The notes under the pieces are model-generated. The model had not been told where the DNA came from and did not search any database. It saw nothing but the letters and a program-made list of their open reading frames with translations. From Asterochloris sp. CNOR1 (Eukaryota > Chlorophyta > Trebouxiophyceae > Trebouxiales > Trebouxiaceae), in the NCBI GenBank assembly GCA_963969365.1, contig OZ017758.1:1302001-1366000 (forward strand): 64,000 nucleotides of DNA. Direction: 5' to 3'. This document shows positions 21,601 through 31,294 of the stretch, piece after piece. Position 1 is the first letter of the stretch, and the number at the start of each line of letters is the position of its first letter. The translations under genes were made by a program, and so were the position numbers.

Positions 21601-23685
21601 AGGGCAGGGTGACACCGGCATGTCGTGGGGGGCAGGTGGGATAGGGTGGTGCTGGCTCTTGCTTGCCAGCCCAATCGTCCAAAGCCACATGTGTGGCCCC
21701 TGCCTGGCCCCAAGCGACACTCTCAGAGCTGGGCAGATGTGGTGCTGAGCATAGGTGACTGCCACCTGAGCTCGCCAGACTCTGCCAGCGTCCAGCTGCC
21801 TGGCACGCTGCAGCAGTGTCCCAGTCCAGCCTGCCCCATGGATCCAGCACATTTGTCCCAGACGCATGTGCATTCTGCTTGGCTGGGGTGCGGGTGGCCC
21901 AGCCAATTCCATCAGTAAATGCCTAAGCTCCCCTAGTGCACCTGCAAAGTCTTGCACACAACGGCTAGGGTGAGGCACCAAGGGCTCCAGCTAGCTGCTT
22001 CAGAATGTGCCTGCAAAGCTTGGCACCCATTGTGCAGATCGTCTGGCACGGGCCTTCGACCACCGGCATGTTTATATAGCAACAGCAGCCCAACGCTGCC
22101 GCATCGCATCCTTCGCCAGGGTCACCTGTGCACCTCTCAAACTTGGCTGCATGGCATGCAGGTCGTCTGGCACGAGCGTCTGCGCCCCAAGCCAGCCCCA
22201 GCAGCATGCAGGCCGCGCATGCCTCAGGGACCTCCCTGGCCGCCTTCCAGGAAGACGAGGAGATGGAGCCAGCCCCTGTCACGAAGTCAACCACAGCCAT
22301 GCTGCGCCGGACAGGCAGCGACCTGGCCCCTGGGGCCGCCTCTGCCCCAGGCAGAGGGCAGGGCTTGGAGGTGGACGGAGCGCAGTCGTCCTGCACCACA
22401 GATGATATGGCCTCCACGGCTGGCATTCAGGTCAGCGCTGCATGATGCTGACAGCTTCTGCTCTTCTGCTTTGTTACTTCCATGCTCTGGCAGCAGCCAT
22501 TGTTGCCACAGGGGTAGCAGCAGGCAGTCTGCTGTCCAGCTGTGTTTCTGGTGCCGTCACAGACCACACAATGGCTGCAGCAGGTGTGGCAGAGACTGTC
22601 GGAATGCTGTTGTTGAAGGGAGCCTTCTGCTGCAGCTGCTGTGTTCCTGGTGTCTTGCAGAACATGAGAGGCACTAGCTGCCTTGTAGTTGCCTGGCAGA
22701 CTGGTGGACACGTCTCTGCAAGCAGCAACAGCAATGCTGAAGTGCCAAAGAGGGCTTGGTCCCTGCCTGCAGGGCTACTCTGGCGGCAGCTCTGATGACA
22801 GCCCTCCCTTACAGGTGCTGTTGCACTGTCGAGTGGAGCGGCATGCAATGCCGCAACGGCCATCAGATGGTGAGCACTGCCATACTGTTGCACGGAAAGC
22901 ACTTGGCTGTTGTCATCAGCTTGGCCTTGCTGACCTTGGCAGTGGTGTGGGGTGCCAATGAAGGCATCCCACTTTTTGCCGGCTCATCAGGTGAACAAGT
23001 ATTGGAGCTCCTACAAGCCATTTACCGCACCACTGCTTCCTGTTATGCAGATGCAAGCAGTGCCGAGTCGAATGAGCCAGAGCCCTTAGGCACAAGTGGT
23101 GCAGTGTCAGCCTCGGGCATCATGCAGCAGCTTGGGACCCCATCCCAGGATCAGCTGACATCAGCAGCATTAGCTGCTGCACTGCTGATGCTGATGTTTG
23201 CTGTGGTCCCTGGTGGCCCGCGGCCCGTGCTGCAAGCGCTGGCTACAGTGGCAGCACTGATGCTGTGCACGTACTGCATCTACTGGCAGCGGCTCCTGTC
23301 CAAGCAGGGTGAGCATGCTGCCTGCCTTGCCCGCTGTGCGCCCTGGGTCCAGAGGCCGTGCACTGGGCGTGGTAGCAACAGTGTCACATGCCTGTGCCTG
23401 ACAGCTTGGGCTGCTGGAGGTTGTGTCTTCACCTGCTTCATGCAGCTCTGGAGGCAGTGCGCTGCAAGCTTCTCAGATCTGCTCCCCCTGCATGCAGGCC
23501 ATGGTGGCAGCGTGGCAGACCGGCCAAGGGCAGCTGCTGGGCCAGCCAGAGACCAAGGGTCAGGCAGGCAGCCGCCTGCCTGGCGCCTGACGCTGACATT
23601 TGTGAAGGCAGAGCTCGTGGCAGGGCAGGCCCCAGGTGCCGCCTGTCATGCAGATGCATTGGTGGAGTCTGGTGCACAACTCTGA
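18672..23685 (+). CDS. Unrecognised multi-exon protein with C-terminal membrane segments
   Basis: I do not recognise the family. The first plausible exon starts at ATG 18672 (MRGLHKEAPVIDISAR, donor near 18719) and joins in phase to a conserved-looking exon with RRFFEETAWRIKAVKLERDR and NPLNVGDLFTAMVESM. Later exons include an acidic Ser-rich segment (about 19400-19640, SSIKQKLSRDRSIDDST), DCKGNSITIYYHPNSLRF (about 19910), a helical segment EDIESQLAKYAQAVSWLRH (about 20280), and a Lys/Gln-rich coiled-coil-like stretch YEALEQRKQQLSKFLTSKSK (about 21510). An acidic Ser/Thr stretch lies at 22200-22430. Near the C-terminus are three hydrophobic segments: HLAVVISLALLTLAVVW, AALAAALLMLMFAVV and ALATVAALMLCTYCIYW (22910-23290). 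The end is uncertain: the last exon could stop near 23590 or at 23685 depending on frame. It may be a membrane-tethered cytosolic protein. More than one gene is possible. Confidence 0.6.
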
Positions 23686-23945
23686 GCCTGCCTTAACAGC
23701 TTTGGGGGGAGGGCGGCCGGGGGCAATGAACCTCTGATGCAGCACAGAATTCACCGCAGCAGTGTGCAGTGCTGCTGAGGATCAATCTGGTGGCTGCTGC
23801 ACAGCTCAGCAGCCACAGGTTAACAAAACAAATGCCTTGCTACACGAGTCCACCTTTCTGGCCTCTGCCTTGCTGACACTGGGGACAGCTAGCCGCACTG
23901 CCCAGCTGCTAGTGATACCACCGTGGTGAGACTTGATTTGAGATC
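23686..23945. other. Short intergenic spacer
   Basis: About 260 bases between the unrecognised membrane protein gene and the CRAL-TRIO start. It should hold the promoter of the latter. No motif recognised. Confidence 0.4.
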
Positions 23946-26016
23946 ATGGCCCTGCTGCCTGCAGATGATGGGGAGAGTTTTGAAATTGACGACGAGGCCT
24001 CCCTGGCTAGCGTGGAGCTGGGAGAGGAGATTACAGAGGGTGGGGCAGAGGCCGTCAAGGAGGCAAAGCGGGAGAGCGCGCTGCAGCGCTGGGCCCGGGA
24101 GCATGAAGTGGATCCAGAGACTCTGCACCGCTTCACTTATGCCTGCCAGGGGAACGAGAAGGAGGCCAAGCAGCGCCTGCAGCAGCGAGCGGTGGGTAGG
24201 ACTGCACCATTGGGGAGTGGGCATGTGCTGGGAGCACCCCGCAGTGTGCTGTCCAAATGCCTTTGCAGCTGAGGCCAGTGCTTGCAGCAAAGGGTTGCAA
24301 GGGCCTGTGACTTTATTGAGGCCAGCGCCTGCAGCAGAGGGCAGTGGGCGCCTAGCAGCAGCATCTGGGCGTCTTGCTTCAGCACTGGCTTGGTCTGCCT
24401 GTTCCACTTGTAAGTGTCAGCGTTACGTGTGTTGATCTAACATGCACCACAATACATTTCTGGGGCCTGCACTTGGGGCATCCCACTTTCTACCAGCAGG
24501 TTCCTCGTGCCTGCATGCATTCACTGAGGTCGCTGGCGCCTGCTTATAGCGCTGACAAGCTCTGGCAATGAGAGTGTGGCCCAGAAGCAGCAGCATTGCT
24601 TCCTGGCGCCTCAGCAGGAGGCCCTTCCTGAAGTGCCTCCAACATGTGAGCCTCATGTTTGTGCCCCTGCCTCCGCAGGAGTGGCTCAGGAAGAATGACT
24701 TTGTAGACATAGTAAAGGAGCCGCAGCCCAATTTTGGCAAGGTCAAGGACGCCATCCTGCATGGCACCATTGGCTTCAGCAAATCTGACCACCCTATTCG
24801 GCTCATGAGGGTGGGCCTGCCTGCTTGGAGACTTGCCTGGCTGGAAGGGCTTTGCAAATATCGTTGTACCAAATGCTGCTGAGCAGCATATCATCTGCTG
24901 ACGCCTAATTGCTAGATCAGGCTGTGCAGTCGATGTCATCACTTGCAGATTGCTGCAGGTGGGCGACATGCGGGCTGCCTTCAAGAAACTGAAAAACGAT
25001 GGAGTAAACGCCGAGCAGGCCTTAAGGTGTGGGAACATGAGCCTTCTGAAGCTCGCAAGAAGTGTGTTAATGTTGCTGACCTATGTCTTCTGCAGGCACT
25101 TTGTGTGGCTGGAGGAATACCTGTGGTCTGAAGTTGACTCCAGGTAAGTGTTGAAGGTGACATGTTGCCACTCATGCATCCTCGCTGGGCTGGTCATGCG
25201 TTCAGCTGTGCTGCAGCACAATAATCACGCATTGCTGTAGCACACTGCCTATCTTGCTTTGCAGGGCCCTGCCGCATGGCACGGCATTCTGGATTGTGGA
25301 CCTCGGCGGCATGAGCCTTGCTGACCTTGGCAGTGAGGCCTTCCAGTTTTTCAAGCGCATGAGTGTGGAGGTCGGGACCTACTATCCAGAGCGCTTGCAC
25401 CGGTGGGTTGCCGTGGTTGCCTTCAACATCAGCTTCTGACAGCAAGGGTTCCTGCTGCTCTTGTCAGTGCGCCACCTAGCAGACAGCTGCAGCTGCACTG
25501 CATCATGTCCCTTTGTAGGTGTAGCTGTCTGCCTGCTCTGTCCCATTGATGCGCTTTGTGCATACGTTGAAGCTGCGCAGCACAGCTTCACCTTTTGCAT
25601 GCAGCTCACTGGTTGCCCTGTATGCAAAGCACATGCTGGCCACGGGTCAGTCGCCTTCTGCCCCTGTGCAGGCTGGTGTTGATAAATGCGCCAGGGTTCT
25701 TTTCACTGCTCTGGAAGATCTGTGAGCCTGTGATGCCTGTGGCTACCCGGAGCAAGGTCATAGTTGTCTCCAAAAAGGTGGGCTTCGCTGGGTGTGCACC
25801 CGGCTGCAAAGCAGCTGCAACTCAAGACAACAGCAGCAGAGGCGCTCATGACCCTTGGCTGTCCTGCAGGAGCTTGTATCAGCACTGGCTGATGAGGTTG
25901 ACCCCAGTCAAATTCCACCCGACTATGGTGGCACCATGGCCCACTCTCTCAACGAGTGCAAGCTAGAGGTCCAGATCAGGCAGGCTGCTGAGAAGCTGAC
26001 CAGGCATGCAAACTGA
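23946..26016 (+). CDS. Sec14-like CRAL-TRIO lipid-transfer protein
   Basis: CRAL-TRIO proteins bind phosphoinositides, phosphatidylcholine or other hydrophobic ligands and move them between membranes. Start at ATG 23946, first in frame, with an acidic N-terminus MALLPADDGESFEIDDEASL. Exons: 23946-24190, 24680-24810, about 24960-25026, 25096-25142, 25265-25400, 25673-25778 and 25869-26016. The CRAL-TRIO N-domain helix is RWAREHEVDPETLHRF and EWLRKNDF. The lipid-binding core is AFWIVDLGGMSL, FFKRMSVEVGTYYPERLHR, LVLINAPGFFSLLWKICEPV, KVIVVSKK and IPPDYGGTMAHS, all classic Sec14 landmarks in order. There is no GOLD or nodulin domain after it; the protein ends a short helix later at TGA 26014-26016. 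The ligand cannot be told from sequence. Confidence 0.9.
24160..24350 (+). repeat. Decayed copies of the CRAL-TRIO exon-1 donor junction
   Basis: The end of exon 1 (GAGGCCAAGCAGCGCCTGCA, then GCAGCGAGCG and the donor GTGGGT) recurs twice downstream in the intron: GAGGCCAGTGCTTGCAGCAA at 24270-24293 and GAGGCCAGCGCCTGCAGCAG at about 24318-24350. The second even keeps a GTGGGC after it. The copies lie on the intron side of the donor. Confidence 0.7.
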
Positions 26017-26230
26017 ACTGATATTTGAGCGCTTTACCAGAGAAACCTCGCTGATGCATGACTGTCCAAACAATTGCTATCAGCACCCATGGTACCGAGA
26101 CCTGAACCTGACGTCCTGTACTCCTCTGAATTGCCCCTGTTGTTCACCAATCTGCAGCATGTTCTTTCACAGCAAATAGAAGTCACATGAGCAAACCTTG
26201 AGGGTTAGAGGTTGTGACCCAAAAGTTCTC
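26017..26230. other. Short intergenic spacer
   Basis: About 210 bases between the CRAL-TRIO stop and the CLD1-like start, in tandem orientation. Nothing recognised apart from an A/T-richer composition than the coding parts. Confidence 0.4.
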
Positions 26231-28549
26231 ATGCAGCAAGCTCGGCACAGAGGAGCTGCTGAAGGCAAAATCAGCCACAGCCACCTACAGTGCCCCGTCA
26301 ACAAACCAAGTAGATGCCTTCAGGTTGGCAGTGCACGTAGCAAGCCATCCGTCAGAGTTCCCAGGCTTCTGCTTGTAGCCTGTGCCTCCACAGTGGCAAC
26401 AGGACCGCAATCAGGATCCCCAGACCCAGTTGTGGCAAACACTTCCAGCAAGGTGCAGACTGGTGAGCCAGCATGCAGACGTCAGCAGCCCTGTTGCTTC
26501 ATGCAGAGTGCTGCTGTGTCGAGAGGCATGCCTGGCTGCAGAGGACTGGTCGTGGCAGGGCTATAGAATACGATATCAGTCCTGTGGAGGCACAGGCCCA
26601 CCTGTGCTGTGTGTCCATGGGTTTGGAGGAAACTGCGCCCACTGGCGCAAGAACCTGCCCGTCCTTGGCATGCAGTGTAGAGCATATGCAATCGACCTCC
26701 TGGGCTATGGCTACTCTGACAAACCTGATCCAAAGTGAGGGCGTTGCTGTGTTTCAGTGTTTGCATCAGCATGGTGGCAGCAAGTTGCTGCACTCTGCCA
26801 CACTGCCCCGGCCTCAGGTGTACCTGTCTTTTCAAGACATTTGGCTGCAACCTGTCTGCAGGGACTTTGCCCCAAATGGCTTGTATAATTTTGAAACATG
26901 GGGCCAGCAGCTGGCAGACTTCATTGATCAGATCATTGGCGAGCCAGCCTTCCTTTTGTGCAACTCAGTTGGAGGTGAGCCTGCACGCTGCTGCTGCATG
27001 CGCCACGACAGCCGATCTCACAGGAAAGAAGCCTCTGCCCTGGACATGGTCGTCTCTGGAGGGAGCACCATTCTGTGAAGGCTGCGGTCGACCGCCAATG
27101 CAGAGCCCATCAAGGCACGAGGTGGAGCCTCCCCTGCAGGCATCGCCGCGCTGCAGGCAGCCAAGGTCAAGCCCAGGCTGGTGCGGGGCGTGCAGCTGCA
27201 GAATGTGTCGCTGCGCATGCTGCACAGCAGCAAGCAGAATCGCTTCCAGCGCCCACTGGTCAAAGCGCTGCAGAACACTCTGCGGACGACCAGCCTGGGT
27301 CAGATGTTCTTCAAGCAGGTTGCATCAGCCAAGGTGCGGCCCTCTGTCTGTGTCACATCATAAGGTCGTGTGGGTAGCTGCAATTCCATGTACGCTGATT
27401 GCTGTGGGAACGCTGCTCAGCGGCTGCTGCCCTGTCAGGAGCAGCAGAGGCAGCATGCTGCAGCTGAGGAGTGGCAGAAAGCCGGGCTGCTATGATGCAA
27501 TCTAAGGCAATTAGGCCGCCAGCAACACCAGACATGCGCCTGAGCAGCAGGCTGCCTGCAGGCTGTGAAGAGTGTCCTACTGGAGGCCTACGGCGACAAA
27601 GGCGCTGTCACTGACGAGCTGGTGCAGTGCATACTGCAACCAGGCCTTGAGGTGGGCTGCAAGCTGTGCTCTGCAACAGGACCACACTGTGCTGACTGTG
27701 GCTGGCATTGTAAGGGCCTCCTCCCCCAGACCAAGAGCCGCCACACGCCTCAAGCTGCCACAGCTGCAGCTAGGAGCAGCGAAGTGAGAGCAGGCTTGAC
27801 CAGCTGCACAGGCCCATAAAACTCATTTTGATGCCTGCAACCAAGCTGGTCACACCGCTGCTCACTGCCTTGCCTGCCTGCACTCGCTTCAGCGAAGTGT
27901 CCACACCGGCTGCAGCCCGGAGCAGCTGATGTCTTCCTGGACTTCATCAGCTACAGCAGTGGCCCCCTGGCTGAGGACCTCTTGGAGGAGGTGTCGTGCC
28001 CCGTGAGCATCCTGTGGGGGGAGAAGGATCCCTGGGAGAAGTTGGAGTGGGGCAGGGGATTCCAGAAGCACCAGGTGGTGGAGGAGTTTGTTGTCATTCC
28101 AGGTGGGCCCTGGGGTCAGCATGTGCTGGAACCCTGGGTGGAAACCTTGGTGAGGGGACCATGCATGAAATGGGATTAGGGCTGAACGCTGTGGAAGCAC
28201 CAGGTGGACAGCAGAGTCTGCTGTCAAGTCAGGTGGCCACTGTGCACTGCGCTGTCTGCCTCTTAATTTGCTGTGTCCCATTGTGGAGTAAATCAGCTGG
28301 CTGTGCGGTACAGGGCATGCTACCAGTTGCTTCTGGAGCTCTGCACTGCACAGCAGCCACACCTTGACAGTTGGCACAATGTTGGAGGCTTGCTGTGCAG
28401 CAAGCAGCGCAGGGCGAAGTGCACAGCTAAATGGCTGCGTCCCCTGTGCAGGCGCAGGTCACTGCCCCATGGACGAGGTGCCGCACCTCGTGAATGCTGC
28501 CATGTTGAAGTTTGTGCAGCGGCATAGTGGCCAACCAGAGGTTGGCTGA
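26231..28549 (+). CDS. Chloroplast alpha/beta hydrolase, chlorophyll dephytylase (CLD1)-like
   Basis: CLD1 of plants removes the phytyl tail of chlorophyll in thylakoids during turnover and photosystem II repair. The start at 26231 gives a basic, Ser/Ala/Val-rich N-terminus resembling a plastid transit peptide. Core exons carry YRIRYQSCGGTGPPVLCVHG, HWRKNLPVLG, AIDLLGYGYSDKPDP, the nucleophile elbow FLLCNSVGG (Ser), IAALQAAKVKPRLVRGVQLQ, NVSLRMLHSSKQ, VTDELVQCILQPGLEPGAAD, VFLDFISYSSGPLAEDLLEE, WGEKDPWEKLE (acid residue) and AGHCPMDEVPHLVN (His). So the catalytic triad is complete. The HWRKNxPVLG, GYGYSDKPxP and FxxYSSGPL segments agree with what I remember of Arabidopsis CLD1 and less well with pheophytinase or generic hydrolases. 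Substrate specificity is inference. Stop at 28547-28549. Confidence 0.87.
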
Positions 28550-28677
28550 CGCCAAGACCAGTTTATCTGACCCCCTGGAACCATTGCAAATCATTGCAAG
28601 TCCCATATCAGGGAAGTCCCCGTTTATTTTAATGAACAAAAGGCCTGACATTTTTCTTCTAGGCCTCCAAGACAGCT
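28550..28677. other. Short tandem intergenic spacer
   Basis: 128 bases separate the CLD1-like stop from the next start codon in the same direction. It contains an A/T-rich stretch (about 28620-28660). Promoter and upstream 3' end must both fit here unless the next gene starts further upstream. Confidence 0.35.
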
Positions 28678-31157
28678 ATGTCAAATGGTGAAACGAATCA
28701 TTTTGAGGACATCACTGAGACTGAATCCGATGTGTCCAGCCTGGATCCACTGGACGTCATTCTGGAGCACTACAGCATTGCAGTTCGCAATTTCAGCAAG
28801 GTTGTCAAACTGAAGAAGAGGTAGGGCATGCACAAACATGCTGGCCACACTTTGCCTGCATACAGAGAATTGACCACATGTCACCTGCTTGCCACAAAGA
28901 CTCTCATCCATGATAGGCACTGCCAGATCAGGCCTGTTTCTGTCATGCAGGCTTCCAGAAATCGCATTCGGGAAGGCATGGCGCTTGCCATGGCTGGGCT
29001 GGCGCATCAAGCCAGACGTGCTGGGACCTATGACCGCCAGCTTCAGCTACACAGTTGCCCCCGTCAGAAGCTATCCAACTCTTCAGGTCTGCTTGTGTGC
29101 CTTTCAAAACATGTCCCGTGATCATTTGCACAAGGCAAGGCACAGCTGAAAATGATGTCGCACATCTCATGGCAGCAGCAACATACCAGCTGTGTCCAGC
29201 CCTGGTCTCCAACCCTTTCTGAGACTACTGTGGTGCCCACCTCAGATTGGTTGAAACATCAGGAGTGGTTTTTTGGGCAATTAGCTCCCTCTGTTTTCTG
29301 AGGCTGCTGTATGTGCGCCACTTCAGATACGACCAGTGGAGAAGGGCTCCCATCCCATCAGGAAAATCCGGCTGCGCAGGAACAAGCTGCAGCTGTTTAC
29401 CCGCAAGTTCCAGTGTGTACTGGGGAGCCTGGGCGGGAGAACCTTGGGCTTTGACCTGGAGCTCTTGGGGCAGATAGACCTCACCACAGGCCGGAAGGCC
29501 ATCAATTACAAGTGAGGCTGTGTAGTTGACGCATGCTTCAGGGACTGCATGGCTGTTGCTGTGTTCCTACAGGCTGAGCAACTGGCACTGCAGCTGCGAC
29601 AGCTTTGAGGTATGCTGCGCTCTGCTGCTTTGCGTGCTTCTTGTCAGGTAAAGTCCGCTGCTGGCAGGAGGTCTGTAAGTGGGGCTGTCTGGGCGGGCGC
29701 TGCACCCAAAGCTTTGCCAGTCAATATGCTCAGCTGCTGGCTGGTCGCTGCTGGCTGTGACACGTTATCATGGGGCGGCAGCCGGTAAGGTGAAGTTGCG
29801 TGTGTGGCTCTGTGCAGGCTGAGACCAGGTTCCTGCTGCTGTGCAGTGCTACCGTCCTGGGGGTCTCACCTGGTGGGAATGTTGATCACAAGTCAGTGGT
29901 GAGGCTTCTTGGATGCACCACTGCTCCTAGATCTTGGCCCTCTGCCTGGGTGTCTTTAGCAGTGCACTGCCCGCTGCAGCTGCCCCTAGTTGATGAGAGC
30001 GCCCTGCTGCGCACCCACTGGCGGATCAAGGCCAACTTCCCTGAGTTCTCAGGGTGAGGCTGACTGCTTGGCGAGCTGCCTGTCGAGCCCCATACGTCAG
30101 GTGGGGTTCAGCTGCATTCCACAGCGGCTGAACATGGATATCTCTCTCGGCTGAAAATCTCTCTCATGGCTGCACCCCGCTGCCATAACAGCGCAGTGCT
30201 CGAGGGTTGAATCGTGTTGAGGTGCTGCTGTGCGCAGGCTCTTGAGAAGTCAGTGTCTGGCAACTGTGTTTGTTTGATGCAGAACCCTGGGTGGCGATGA
30301 GGATGAGTCGAGCGCAGATGTGGAGCCAGGCAGCTGCCACATCAGCCTCAGGAGAGTCGAGGCAGTGCTGGATCTGGATGGGCCCTGGGTCGCCAAGTAT
30401 GAAGCAGGGTGAGCACTCCAGCGCTGTGGCTGATCCAGTGCGCAGGCAGCCAGAAAATGCGTACATGCCAGGCAGGGCCAGGCAACCTGCAGCAGCTGAC
30501 TTGTGGTCCACACACCATATTCCCCCAAGCAAGCGCAAACTTCTCACTGCTGTTACTGCAGGCGCTCTGTCGAGCCTGAAGCGCACATGCAGCCTCAAGC
30601 TGGCACACTGATGAGGCGTCTTTGGGCACCCTGAGTGATTGCGCTGCAGCTGTCTGTCTTGGACACATGGTCCTTGGTACTGTATGCCCCTTGCCTCTGC
30701 TCGTTAGTGACTGTCGACTTGGTGCAGGTGGCCAAAGAGCTGGCGCGGCAGGGAGTTCAGGCTTTGGCGGCAGCAGCCCACAACACAGTCCTCAGACCTG
30801 GGGGGGGTGCTGTTAGCCAGCGACATACAGATCGTCACGCAGCCTGCACAGCCGGCACCTATAGCGCATACTTCTGCAGGGGCTAGTGGCCCTGCAGGCA
30901 AGCGTCCACCTGCCAGTTTGCACGCTCATGAGCCGCCCAGACAAGCTGCAACAGCCGCAGGCACACCTGGAGCCAGCAGCGCTGCTGACGCACTTCCTTC
31001 CGCATCGGCCCCACTTTTGTCAGCCTTAGATTCAGACCCACCAGCTCAGGCCCCAGGCAGGCATCAGCAGGCTGCAGCAGGGCCCCAAGGAGGGCCAGGC
31101 CTTTCCAATCTCTTCCCGTTCCTGAACCCCAACCGGCCACCAAGCCAGGACAAATGA
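28678..31157 (+). CDS. Unrecognised multi-exon protein, possibly plastid-envelope associated
   Basis: I cannot name the family. The start at ATG 28678 opens an acidic segment (NHFEDITETESDVSS), then DVILEHYSIAVRNFSKVVK. A later exon carries PEIAFGKAWRLPWLGWRIKP. The best-conserved-looking exon (about 29329-29512) encodes IRKIRLRRNKLQLFTRKFQ followed by LGFDLELLGQIDLTTGRKAI, an alternating pattern suggesting beta strands. Further exons: LPLVDESALLRTHWRIKANF (about 29980-30055), CHISLRRVEAVLDLDGPW (about 30340), and VAKELARQGVQALAAAA (about 30730). The last segment is Pro/Ala-rich and ends NLFPFLNPNRPPSQDK before the stop at 31155-31157. Between about 30799 and 30806 a run of eight G breaks the reading frame; seven would join both halves. 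The strand-rich pattern suggests a membrane barrel or lipid-binding protein, but this is a guess. Confidence 0.6.
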
Positions 31158-31294
31158 GCGCTTTGCAGGTGTCAATGCCTGACAGTATCCAAAATGTACT
31201 GCAAAGCAGCAGCAGTCCCAGGCCCCCTGCGTGGCAGCAGCCTGAATACCTACATGAATTATGTTTGGCAAGGGCACATATTGTCTTACATGTT
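31158..31294. other. Convergent 3' spacer
   Basis: 137 bases between two convergent stop codons (31157 plus, 31295 minus). No hairpin or clear poly(A) signal was recognised. Confidence 0.4.

Noticed and set aside
22756-23685. A 309-codon open frame as a stand-alone plus-strand gene
   Set aside because: It includes the three membrane segments but has exon junctions at both ends; treated as part of the larger split gene, with the 3' end left uncertain.
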